A stretch of 64,000 nt of DNA, taken from positions 59,974 to 123,973 of the forward strand of contig URAS01000008.1 of the NCBI GenBank assembly GCA_900545825.1, in the 5' to 3' direction. Position 1 is the first letter of the stretch. The number at the start of each line of letters is the position of its first letter. The notes under the pieces were generated by a model. That model saw only the letters and a list, made by a program, of their open reading frames with translations. It was not told where the DNA came from and did no database searches. The position numbers and the translations under genes were made by a program. Shown piece by piece: positions 18,489 through 26,555 of this stretch. Source of the DNA: an uncultured Actinomyces sp. GTDB lineage: Bacteria; Actinomycetota; Actinomycetes; Actinomycetales; Actinomycetaceae.

Positions 18489-18617
18489 GCGGCGATGAAC
18501 GTGATCCTTCTGGAGAGAATCATCACGTTCGTGGGCGAAAACCGGTGAACGTGACTTTTTAAGGTCGCGTTCATTATTCGGGCGGGCGCTGGTGGCGCAG
18601 CCCGGGCCGGGAGGGCG
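18489..18617 (+). repeat. Double-hairpin repeat element, copy 3 (right flank of AbiE)
   Basis: Direct repeat of 16684-16813 in the same orientation, differing at about a dozen positions. Hairpin A is a perfect 9-bp stem, GAACGTGAT (18497-18505) with ATCACGTTC (18522-18530). Hairpin B pairs TGAACGTGAC with GTCGCGTTCA with one G-T pair. The right block GGTGGCGCAGCCCGGGCC is identical to copy 2. It lies between the AbiE toxin and the UvrA2 gene. Confidence 0.9.
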
Positions 18618-18703
18618 CCCTCCGGGTAGCCTGGCATTAATGGGGCGCTGGGCACGAGGCGCCGAGGACACGGACGACGAAAACGCCGGTCGCGAAAGCG
18701 TCA

Positions 18704-21304
18704 ATGGCAGGGGAGACGGTGGTCGTGGGGGACGAAACACGGTCGATCGAGAACAACGAGATGCACGGAATGCGCCCGATCGAGAACATCGAGGTGCGCG
18801 GCGCGCGCGTCCACAACCTCCGCGGCGTCGACGTCGACATCCCCCTGAACTCCCTCGTCGCGATCGCCGGCGTGTCGGGCTCCGGCAAGACGTCGCTCGC
18901 CATGGGCGTCCTCTACGCCGAGGGGTCGAGGCGCTACCTCGAGGCCCTGTCCACCTATACGCGCCGCCGGATCGGCCAGGCGACGCGCGCCGACGTCGAG
19001 GCCGTCCGCCACGTGCCGGCCGCGATCGCCCTGCGGCAGCGCCCCGGCGTCCCCGACATCCGCTCGACGTTCGGCACGTCGACCGAGATGCTCAACATCG
19101 TCCGGCTGATCTTCTCGCGCCTGGGCTCCCACGTCTGCCCGAACGGTCACCGCGTCGGAGAGACCCTCGCCGTCGCCGCCGAGGAGCCGCTGACCTGCCC
19201 GACCTGCCACGCGACATTCTCCGCGCCCGGCGCCGAAGCGCTGGCCTTCAACTCCGCGGGAGCCTGCCCCCGGTGCAACGGCGTCGGGACGATCCGGGTC
19301 GTCGACGACTCGACGCTCATCCGCGACGAGAACCTCTCGATCGCCGAGGGCACGGTCCTGCCGTGGCAAAGCTTCGGCTTCAACGTCCAGCCCCAAATCG
19401 CTGCGGAGTTCGGCGTCCGCATCGATGTCCCCTGGCGCGACCTTGCCGACTGGGAGAAACAGATCGTCCTCGACGGGCCGGAAGAAAAGAAACACATCAC
19501 CGTGACGTCGAAAAAGGGCGTCCACGAACTCGACTTCACCTTCCGCAACGCCCGCCTCACCGTTACCGAGGAGCTCAAACGCGCCACCGACGACAAGCGG
19601 CTGGCGCGCGTCGCCAAGTTCCTCGTCGAACAGACCTGCCCCGACTGCGGCGGGACACGCCTGTCGGCCGCGGCCTCGGCCCCGACGGTCGCGGGCCTCA
19701 CCCTGCCGCAAGTCTCGGCGATGACGCTCGCCGACCTCACCGCATGGGCCCGCACGCTGCCTGGCGCGATGCCCGCCCCGATGCGCGAGATGGCCGACTC
19801 CCTCATCGCGACGCTCGAACAGATGGCCAGGCGCCTGCTCGACCTCGGCCTCGGCTACCTCTCGCTCGACCGCGCCAGCGCGACGCTGTCGACGGGTGAG
19901 CGGCAGCGCGCCCAGCTGGCGAGGGCGATCCGCAACGACACGACCGGGGTCCTCTACGTCCTCGACGAGCCCTCGATCGGCCTCCACCCCGCCAACGTCA
20001 CCGGCCTCCACGGCGTCTTCGCCGACCTCCTCGCCAACGGCAATTCGGTGATCGTCGTCGACCACGACCCCCTCGTCCTCCGCGCGGCGGACCACCTTAT
20101 CGAGATCGGGCCCGGCGCCGGGGCCGCAGGCGGCCGCATCGTCGCCTCCGGAACCCTCGACGAGGTCGAACGGGACGCGCACTCGCGCATCGGCCCCTAC
20201 CTTTCGGGCGCGGCCCGCGTCGTCGTGCCGGGTGCGGTCGGCCCCGCCGAGGTCTTCGATGAGGGCGACATCCGCGTCCACTCGCTGCCCATCCGCACGG
20301 TCCACGAGCTGGACTTCCGCCTGCCGCGCGCCCGCCTCAGCGTCGTCACCGGCGTCTCCGGGTCGGGCAAGAGCACGCTCGTCCTCGACACCGTGGTGCC
20401 CGCGCTGCAGGCTCCCTCGCGCGAAGCGTGGCCCGCACACGTCAGCGCCGTCGACGCAGGCGACATCGACCGGATCAGCGTCGTCGACGCGACGCCGATC
20501 GGCATCAACCAGCGCTCGACCGTCGCCACCTACTGCGGCGTCCTCGACGAGCTGCGCAAAGCCTACGGGAGCCTGCCCGAGGCGCGGCGGGCTGGCCTTT
20601 CGGCGGCCGACTTCTCGTACAACACGGGGTCGCTGCGGTGCCCGCGCTGCCAGGGGACCGGCGAAATTAGCCTCGACCTGCAATTCCTGCCCGACGTCGA
20701 CATTCCTTGCCCCGACTGCGACGGCCGTCGCTATGCGCCCGACGCCGACCTCTACCGCCGCCCGCTTCCGGCCGGCGCCCCCGACGTCGCGGCGGCTAAA
20801 GACGGCGCCCTCTCGCTGACGCAGCTACTGGCGATGACGGTGACCGAGGCCCTGGACTACCTCACCGACCTGCCCCGGGCCCACGCCCGGCTGTCCGCCC
20901 TGAACGACGTCGGCCTGGGATACGTCACGCTGACCGAGGCGACGCCCTCGCTGTCCGGCGGCGAAGCCCAGCGGCTCAAACTCGCCAAGGAACTCGGCAA
21001 ATCGCACGCGACGTCGCTGTTCGTCTTCGACGAGCCGACCGTGGGCCTGCACCCCGACGACGTCGCCCAGTTGGTCGGCGTCCTCCGCCAGCTCGTCGAC
21101 GCCGGCGCGACCGTCCTCGTCATCGAGCACGACCTCGACCTCATCGCCAACGCCGACTACGTCATCGACATGGGCCCGGGAGGCGGCGCCGAGGGCGGAC
21201 ACATCGTCGCCACGGGCACGCCGGCGCAGGTCGCGGCCGACCCCGGAAGCGTCACCGGGCGCTACCTCAAGGCCCACCTCGACGCCGCCGCGCACGCCCG
21301 CTAG
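18704..21304 (+). CDS. UvrA-like ABC ATPase (UvrA2 type)
   Basis: An 866-aa UvrA paralogue with two ABC modules. The first has Walker A GVSGSGKTS (56-64) and the signature LSTGERQR in place of the usual LSGGEAQR; the second has GVSGSGKST and LSGGEAQR. Zinc-binding cysteine pairs are present (CPTC, CPRC, CPDC). Between the HVCPNGH motif and the next cysteine pair there are only about 20 residues, so the UvrB-interaction domain of true UvrA is missing. This is the class II/UvrA2 layout, linked in other bacteria to drug and DNA-damage tolerance rather than standard excision repair. The start is uncertain: an in-frame GTG at 18719 has a better GGGGAG ribosome binding site. Confidence 0.85.
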   Translation: MAGETVVVGDETRSIENNEMHGMRPIENIEVRGARVHNLRGVDVDIPLNSLVAIAGVSGSGKTSLAMGVLYAEGSRRYLEALSTYTRRRIGQATRADVEAVRHVPAAIALRQRPGVPDIRSTFGTSTEMLNIVRLIFSRLGSHVCPNGHRVGETLAVAAEEPLTCPTCHATFSAPGAEALAFNSAGACPRCNGVGTIRVVDDSTLIRDENLSIAEGTVLPWQSFGFNVQPQIAAEFGVRIDVPWRDLADWEKQIVLDGPEEKKHITVTSKKGVHELDFTFRNARLTVTEELKRATDDKRLARVAKFLVEQTCPDCGGTRLSAAASAPTVAGLTLPQVSAMTLADLTAWARTLPGAMPAPMREMADSLIATLEQMARRLLDLGLGYLSLDRASATLSTGERQRAQLARAIRNDTTGVLYVLDEPSIGLHPANVTGLHGVFADLLANGNSVIVVDHDPLVLRAADHLIEIGPGAGAAGGRIVASGTLDEVERDAHSRIGPYLSGAARVVVPGAVGPAEVFDEGDIRVHSLPIRTVHELDFRLPRARLSVVTGVSGSGKSTLVLDTVVPALQAPSREAWPAHVSAVDAGDIDRISVVDATPIGINQRSTVATYCGVLDELRKAYGSLPEARRAGLSAADFSYNTGSLRCPRCQGTGEISLDLQFLPDVDIPCPDCDGRRYAPDADLYRRPLPAGAPDVAAAKDGALSLTQLLAMTVTEALDYLTDLPRAHARLSALNDVGLGYVTLTEATPSLSGGEAQRLKLAKELGKSHATSLFVFDEPTVGLHPDDVAQLVGVLRQLVDAGATVLVIEHDLDLIANADYVIDMGPGGGAEGGHIVATGTPAQVAADPGSVTGRYLKAHLDAAAHAR

Positions 21305-21328
21305 AGGCGCCCCGGCAACCCGGCCGGA

Positions 21329-22318
21329 TCACGCGTGGTTGTCCGCCATGACGCCGACGAGGGCGTGCGGGACGTACAGCTCCTCCAGGTAGGCGGCGTC
21401 GGCGTCCGACAGCTCGAGGTCGCACGCGGCGACCGCGGTATCGACGTGGCTGAGCGTCGTCGCCCCGACGACCGGCGCCGTCGCGGTGCGCAGCAGCCAC
21501 GCGAGGGCGACCTCGCTCATCGACACGCCCAGCCGGTCGGCGACCTCGACGACCCGCTCGATAATCCGGGCGTCCGCCTCGGCGGTCTGGTCGTACTTGT
21601 GGTGGGCGTAGGCGTCCTCGCGCAGCCGCTTCGACGTCTCGCCCGGCCGCTTCGCCAGCCGCCCGCTGGCGAGGGCCGAATACGGGGTGAGGGCGATCCC
21701 GTCGGCGCGGCACAGCGGCACCATCTCGCGCTCGTCCTCGCGGGCCAGCAGGTTGTAGTGCCCCTGGAACGACACGAACTGGGCCCACCCGTGTTCCGCC
21801 GCGATGTCGTTGGCCCGGGCCAGCTGCCAGGCGAAACAGTTCGACATGCCGATCGCGCGCGCCTTGCCGGAGCGCACGCAGCGGTCGAACCCCTCGAGCA
21901 GCTCCTCGATGGGGGTCCGGTAGTCCCACATGTGGCAGATAAAGAGGTCGACGAAGTCGACGCCCAGCCGCGCCAGCGACGCGTCAAGCGACGCCTCGAC
22001 GTGGGCGGCTCCATCGACGCCGCGGGCGATCTCGTCGTCCGTGCGCGGCGGCACCTTGGTCGCGAGGACGTAGCCGTCGCGACAAGCGATCTCGCGCAGG
22101 GCCGCGCCGAGGTAGCGCTCCGACGACCCCGCCTGATAGACGGGCGCGGTGTCGAAGAACGTGATGCCCTGCTCGAGGGCATGGGCGACGATGGCCCGCG
22201 TGGCCTGCTGATCGACCGTCCACGAATGCTGCCCGGTCGCCGGGTCTCCGAATCCCATGGCGCCCAGGCAGATCCGCGACACCGTGATCCCGCTGGTCCC
22301 CAACGTCGTGTATTTCAT
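21329..22318 (-). CDS. Aldo/keto reductase
   Basis: A 329-aa NADPH-dependent oxidoreductase of the aldo/keto reductase superfamily, (beta/alpha)8 barrel. The catalytic tetrad is D56 and Y61 (TFFDTAPVYQ), K88 (VLATKVP) and H129 (LFICHMW). The late segment with VVGATTLSHVD matches the NADPH-binding region. It resembles the YajO/Tas subgroup of general stress or xenobiotic reductases. The start was set at ATG 22318, with GGGAGG nine bases upstream; an earlier in-frame Met would extend it by nine residues. It converges on the UvrA2 gene and is divergent from nrdD. Confidence 0.9.
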   Translation of the reverse strand: MKYTTLGTSGITVSRICLGAMGFGDPATGQHSWTVDQQATRAIVAHALEQGITFFDTAPVYQAGSSERYLGAALREIACRDGYVLATKVPPRTDDEIARGVDGAAHVEASLDASLARLGVDFVDLFICHMWDYRTPIEELLEGFDRCVRSGKARAIGMSNCFAWQLARANDIAAEHGWAQFVSFQGHYNLLAREDEREMVPLCRADGIALTPYSALASGRLAKRPGETSKRLREDAYAHHKYDQTAEADARIIERVVEVADRLGVSMSEVALAWLLRTATAPVVGATTLSHVDTAVAACDLELSDADAAYLEELYVPHALVGVMADNHA

Positions 22319-22681
22319 CGCCTCATCCCTCCCGTGGTTGGCCATCCTCAGCCTACGGGTTCATGCGCGCTTGAGGGCAAGGGTCGAGACGCAGGTTCGC
22401 CGCCCTCCGCGCACCCCGGCAAGGCCCGAGCGCGACCCGCCCTCACACCCGCCCTCGCGCCGGGTCCGACACGCCCGACGAGAGGAAAGTTGCACGGATG
22501 TAGTTTTCGGCGCAACGGCGCGCAAAACTCCCGAATCGCCCACAAGATGTAGTTGATTCCGCCGCGGCAAACCACTATATGTAGTGCCTGGCGACGCTCG
22601 GCGCCCACAGCCTGTCCGTGGGTGTCTGGCCTGCGACAACACGCCAGCGGCGTCCATCCTCATGCGGAAAAGAGATCCTTG
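22319..22681. other. 363-bp divergent intergenic region upstream of nrdD
   Basis: This gap holds the AKR and nrdD control regions. The left part (22349-22490) shows nothing I can name. The centre has the NrdR box pair and the nrdD promoter. The right part (about 22587-22680) is the nrdD leader, which contains a CCCAC/GTGGG hairpin and further imperfect inverted repeats. No cobalamin box or other riboswitch core was seen. Confidence 0.6.
22541..22586 (+). promoter_or_regulatory. nrdD promoter with paired NrdR boxes
   Basis: Two NrdR-type boxes, CACAAGATGTAGTT (22541-22554) and CACTATATGTAGTG (22573-22586), are centred 32 bp apart, three helical turns, the usual arrangement for NrdR. A promoter, TTGATT (22553-22558) - 17 bp - TATATG (22576-22581), is covered by both boxes. 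NrdR, a repressor that senses ATP/dATP through an ATP-cone, is expected to block it when nucleotides are plentiful. Confidence 0.8.
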
Positions 22682-24952
22682 ATGACGACGACCAGTCCGG
22701 TTCTGCCCAGTGCTCTTAACGAGAGCGCCTTGCTCGACTATCCCGTATCCGAGGAAACGTGTTCCCCCTCGCTGTTCTCGACGGTCAACCTGCCCCGGCG
22801 GGAATGCTGGGTCATCAAGCGTGACGGCTCGAAGGTCGCCTTCGACAAGCAGAAGATCGTCCAGGCGATCGAGAACGCCATGCACTGCCCGACCGGCCTG
22901 TACGAGCCGGATCAGGCCCAGCAGATCGCCGACGAGATCGAGGAGTTCGCCGGGTTCATCACCGAGCCGATGACGATCTACGGCATCGAGGAGCAGGTCT
23001 ATTACAAGCTCGTCAAGTACGGCAACCCGGCGACCGCCAGGGCCTACGAGGCCTACCGGTCGATCCAGGAATACAAGCGCCACCTCAACACGATCGACAC
23101 CGATATCGAGGGCATCCTGTCCTTCTCCAACATCGGCGTCATGGACGAGAACTCGAACAAGGACGCCCGCGTCGTCGCCACCCAGCGCGACCTCATCGCC
23201 GGCGAAGTGTCGAAGGACCTCGCGCGCCGCCGCCTCATCCCCACCGACATCGTCCTCGCGCACGATTCGGGGGCGATCCACTTTCACGACATGGACTACA
23301 TCGTTCAGCCGATGTTCAACTGCTGCCTCATCAACTTGGCCGACATGCTGGAAAACGGCACGTGCATCAACGGCAAGCGCATCGATACGCCGCGGAGCTT
23401 CCAGGTCGCGTGCACGGTGACGACCCAGATCATCGCGCAGGTCGCGTCGGGCCAGTACGGCGGCCAGTCGATCAACGGGATCGACCGGATCCTCGCCCCC
23501 TACGTGCGCAAGTCGTTCGACAAGTATCTTGCCGGCGTCGTCGAGGAACAGCGCGAGGTCTACGGCATCGACCCCGACATGGACAAGGCCCGCGAGATCG
23601 CGTGGAAACGCACCCGCAAAGAGGTCAAGGACGGCATCCAGACCATCCAGTACCAGATCAACACGCTGATGACGACCAACGGCCAGGCCCCGTTCGTCAC
23701 GCTGTTCATGCATTTCATGCCGGACGACGAGTACGCGCGCGAGGCCGCCCTCATCCAGGAGGAGATCCTCGCCCAGCGCCTCGAGGGCATCAAGAACGAG
23801 GCCGACGTCTACGTCACGCCGGCGTTCCCCAAGCTCATCTACGTCCTCGACGAGCACAACGTCCACCCGGACTCGGAGTACTACTACCTGACGCAGCTGG
23901 CCGCGAAGTGCACGGCCAAGCGGATGTATCCCGACTACATTTCGGCGAAGAAGATGCGCGCGCTCTACGAGGGCAACGTGTTCGCGCCGATGGGGTGCCG
24001 CTCGTTCCTCTCGCCGTGGAAAAACGCCGAGGGCGACTACGTGTTCGACGGCCGCTTCAACATGGGTGTCGTGTCGCTCAACCTCCCGCAGATCGGGATC
24101 CTCTCCCAAGGGAACGAGGCGAAGTTCTTCGAGATCCTCGAAAAGCGCCTCGACCTCGTCAAACGCGCTCTCCTGCTGCGCTACGACCTGTTGAAGAACG
24201 TCACCTCTGACGTGTCGCCGATCCACTGGCAGTACGGCGCGATCGCTAGGCTTAAGCCGGGGGAGCGGATCTACCCGCTGCTGCAGGATGGCTACGCGAC
24301 GATCTCGATGGGCTACATCGGCCTGTACGAGGCGACGAAGCTGGTCCGCGGGGTGTCCCACACGGACCCGGCGGGCACCGACTTCGCCCTCGCCGTCATG
24401 GATCGCCTGCGCAGCGCGGTCGACGAATGGAAGGCCGAGACCGGGCTGGGGTTCGCCCTCTACGGTACGCCCGCGGAGTCGCTGACCAACCGCTTCGCCT
24501 CGATCGACCGCAAGCGTTTCGGCGACATTAAGGACATCACCGACAAGGGGTACTACACGAACTCGTACCACGTCGACGTGCGCGAACACATCACCGTATT
24601 CGACAAGTTCGACTTCGAGGCGCAGTTCCAAAACCGCTCGACCGGCGGGATGATCTCGTACGCCGAGATCCCCAACATGATCAACAACCCCGAGGCCGTC
24701 GAGACGCTGGTCCGCTACATTTACGACCACATCACGTACGCCGAGTTCAACACGAAGAGCGACTACTGCCACGAGTGCGGCTTCGACGGCGAGATCAGGG
24801 TCAACGCCGATAACGAGTGGGAATGCCCGCAGTGCCACAACACGGATCGGCGCCGGCTCACCGTCATCCGCCGCACATGCGGCTACCTGGGCGAGAACTT
24901 CTGGAACGAGGGGCGCACGAAGGAAATTGCCGCGCGCGTCACCCATATTTAG
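22682..24952 (+). CDS. nrdD: Anaerobic ribonucleoside-triphosphate reductase (class III)
   Basis: Reduces ribonucleoside triphosphates to deoxy forms without oxygen, using a glycyl radical. The N-terminus carries an ATP-cone allosteric domain (RRECWVIKRDGSKVAFDKQK, about residues 40-60). The C-terminus has a zinc site with CHECG and CPQC, and the glycyl-radical motif RTCGYLG at about 731-737, with the radical Gly near 734. At 756 aa it is a full-length enzyme. The start is ATG 22682; the frame opens further upstream, but those residues lie in the NrdR-controlled leader. The activase gene nrdG follows after 10 bases. Confidence 0.97.
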   Translation: MTTTSPVLPSALNESALLDYPVSEETCSPSLFSTVNLPRRECWVIKRDGSKVAFDKQKIVQAIENAMHCPTGLYEPDQAQQIADEIEEFAGFITEPMTIYGIEEQVYYKLVKYGNPATARAYEAYRSIQEYKRHLNTIDTDIEGILSFSNIGVMDENSNKDARVVATQRDLIAGEVSKDLARRRLIPTDIVLAHDSGAIHFHDMDYIVQPMFNCCLINLADMLENGTCINGKRIDTPRSFQVACTVTTQIIAQVASGQYGGQSINGIDRILAPYVRKSFDKYLAGVVEEQREVYGIDPDMDKAREIAWKRTRKEVKDGIQTIQYQINTLMTTNGQAPFVTLFMHFMPDDEYAREAALIQEEILAQRLEGIKNEADVYVTPAFPKLIYVLDEHNVHPDSEYYYLTQLAAKCTAKRMYPDYISAKKMRALYEGNVFAPMGCRSFLSPWKNAEGDYVFDGRFNMGVVSLNLPQIGILSQGNEAKFFEILEKRLDLVKRALLLRYDLLKNVTSDVSPIHWQYGAIARLKPGERIYPLLQDGYATISMGYIGLYEATKLVRGVSHTDPAGTDFALAVMDRLRSAVDEWKAETGLGFALYGTPAESLTNRFASIDRKRFGDIKDITDKGYYTNSYHVDVREHITVFDKFDFEAQFQNRSTGGMISYAEIPNMINNPEAVETLVRYIYDHITYAEFNTKSDYCHECGFDGEIRVNADNEWECPQCHNTDRRRLTVIRRTCGYLGENFWNEGRTKEIAARVTHI

Positions 24953-24962
24953 GGGCCGCGTG

Positions 24963-25487
24963 ATGAGTGCGGTGGCGGCGTCTTCGCGGCTTCGCAACTA
25001 TGCGCAGATTAGGCCCTTCGATATTGCCAACGGCGAGGGCATCCGCGTGTCGATCTTTGTCACGGGATGCACGCACGCGTGCCCGGGGTGCTTCAACGAG
25101 CTGTACCAGGACTTCCACTACGGGACCGCGTGGGACGACTCGGTGACCGCGCAGGTCATCGAGTACCTCGACAACCCCGTCGTCACGGGCCTCACGCTGC
25201 TGGGCGGTGAGCCGTTGCAGAACCTGTGGCTCACCGACGTCGTCCGCGAGATCAAGCGACACACGGACAAGACGATCTGGGTGTATTCGGGCTACACGTG
25301 GGAGCAGATCCTCGCCCACCGCGGGCGGCGCGAGCTCGTCGCGGAATGCGACGTCCTCGTCGATGGGCTCTACGTCGAAGCGCTGCGCGACCTCACCCTG
25401 AAGTTCCGCGGCTCGTCGAACCAGCGGCTCATCGACGTTTCGCGCTCGCTCGGTAGCGGTGAGGTCGTCCTCTACGAGCCCCGCTGA
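24963..25487 (+). CDS. nrdG: Anaerobic ribonucleotide reductase activating protein
   Basis: A radical-SAM enzyme that generates the glycyl radical on NrdD. The cluster motif CX3CX2C is present as C36-THA-C40-PG-C43. A short GGEP motif (LLGGEPL) follows, and the overall length of 174 aa is normal. The ATG lies 10 bases after the nrdD stop with GTGATG overlap context, so the two genes are clearly an operon under NrdR control. An earlier in-frame start would lie inside nrdD. Confidence 0.96.
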   Translation: MSAVAASSRLRNYAQIRPFDIANGEGIRVSIFVTGCTHACPGCFNELYQDFHYGTAWDDSVTAQVIEYLDNPVVTGLTLLGGEPLQNLWLTDVVREIKRHTDKTIWVYSGYTWEQILAHRGRRELVAECDVLVDGLYVEALRDLTLKFRGSSNQRLIDVSRSLGSGEVVLYEPR

Positions 25488-25529
25488 CCCCGACTGGCCA
25501 AAGCGCGCCCGTGCGGGCACCCTTGAGAT

Positions 25530-26462
25530 ATGAGTAAGTCGCGAAAGCGTCGCGGGTGGCCGCTGCTGCCGGACCCGCTGCCGACCCCGATCATCGACGA
25601 CCACACCCACCTGCCGGTGTGGGACGACGAGATCCCCGAGGCCGAGGGAGTCCGCCTCGACATCGACGAGCAGCTGCGTCGCGCTCACGCCGTCGGCGTC
25701 GCCGGCGTTATCACGTGCGGGTGCGAGCTGCCCGCGCTCGCGCCCACGGTCGCGCTGACCAAGCGCGAGAACGTGTGGGCCGCGCTGGCGATCCACCCTA
25801 ACGAGGCCGCCCTCCACTGTGGCGTCCGCGAGGTCGCGCCCGACGGCCTGGACCCGAACCCCCACGACTACCACGAGACGAGCCTCGACGACGCCCTCGC
25901 CGAGGTCGCCCGCCTGGCCACCGCCCACGACACGGTCGTCGCGATCGGCGAGACGGGGCTCGACTACTTCCGCACGGGCCCCGCGGGAATCGAGGCGCAA
26001 AAGCGCTCGTTCGCCGCCCACATTTCGCTGGCGAAGGAGCTGGGCCTGCCCCTGCAGATCCACGACCGCGACGCCCACGCCGACACGATCGCCGTCCTCG
26101 AGGCCGAGGGCGCCCCGGAGCGGACGGTCTTTCACTGCTTCTCCGGCGACGCCGAGATGGCGCGGGTCCTCGCCGATCACGGGTGGTATGCGTCCTTCGC
26201 CGGGCCGGTGTCGTTTAACGCCAATGAGTTCCTCCGCGAGGCCGCCCGGGTCATGCCGGCCGACCACATCATGGTCGAGACCGACGCGCCCTACCTCACG
26301 CCGCATCCGTTTAGGGGCCAGCCCAACGCCTCGTATATGACCCCGCTGACCCTGCGGGCCTTGGCCGACGCGCGCGACGAATCGGTCGAGGCGCTGGCGC
26401 GGCGGACATACCAGACAACGTGCGAGGTGTACGGCCTTTCGCCGGTCAAGTCGGCGACGTGA
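25530..26462 (+). CDS. tatD: TatD family metal-dependent hydrolase
   Basis: A 310-aa amidohydrolase-fold protein of the TatD DNase family. Metal ligands are visible: DDHTHL near residue 23, the catalytic IGETGLDY, QIHDRDAH, FHCFSGD and ETDAPYLTPHPFRG. TatD enzymes are 3'-5' exonucleases or tRNA/DNA processing enzymes; the exact role in actinobacteria is not settled. It precedes the rpf genes and rsmA, the same order as in mycobacteria. The start ATG has no clear Shine-Dalgarno sequence. Confidence 0.93.
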   Translation: MSKSRKRRGWPLLPDPLPTPIIDDHTHLPVWDDEIPEAEGVRLDIDEQLRRAHAVGVAGVITCGCELPALAPTVALTKRENVWAALAIHPNEAALHCGVREVAPDGLDPNPHDYHETSLDDALAEVARLATAHDTVVAIGETGLDYFRTGPAGIEAQKRSFAAHISLAKELGLPLQIHDRDAHADTIAVLEAEGAPERTVFHCFSGDAEMARVLADHGWYASFAGPVSFNANEFLREAARVMPADHIMVETDAPYLTPHPFRGQPNASYMTPLTLRALADARDESVEALARRTYQTTCEVYGLSPVKSAT

Positions 26463-26487
26463 TCAATCTCAAAAAGATCGCAGATTG

Positions 26488-26503
26488 GTAACGGATCGGT
26501 TAC
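26488..26503. promoter_or_regulatory. GTAAC-N6-GTTAC inverted motif upstream of the first rpf gene
   Basis: GTAAC and GTTAC are separated by six bases, 53 bases before the start codon. Spacing and sequence are close to the GTAAC-N6-GTAAC sites reported for the response regulator MtrA, which controls cell-wall genes in actinobacteria, but with one mismatch that makes it an inverted rather than a direct repeat. Confidence 0.35.
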
Positions 26504-26555
26504 GGTGGCAATCGGAGAGCTGAGGAACTTCCTCGGCAGGAAGGATCGCCACCGC

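Noticed and set aside
16684..18617. An insertion sequence or integron carrying abiE
   Set aside because: No transposase or integrase, flanks are direct rather than inverted, and the hairpins lack attC landmarks.
18701..20683. 660-codon frame antisense to the UvrA2 gene
   Set aside because: Mirror frame of a high-GC gene; no ribosome binding site or family motif, while the forward frame has two complete ABC modules.
22587..22681. Cobalamin or other riboswitch before nrdD
   Set aside because: No B12-box-like conserved core or known riboswitch landmark; NrdR boxes already explain control.
22361..24997. 878-codon frame antisense to nrdD
   Set aside because: Same effect: repetitive composition, and it would run through the NrdR-controlled promoter of nrdD.
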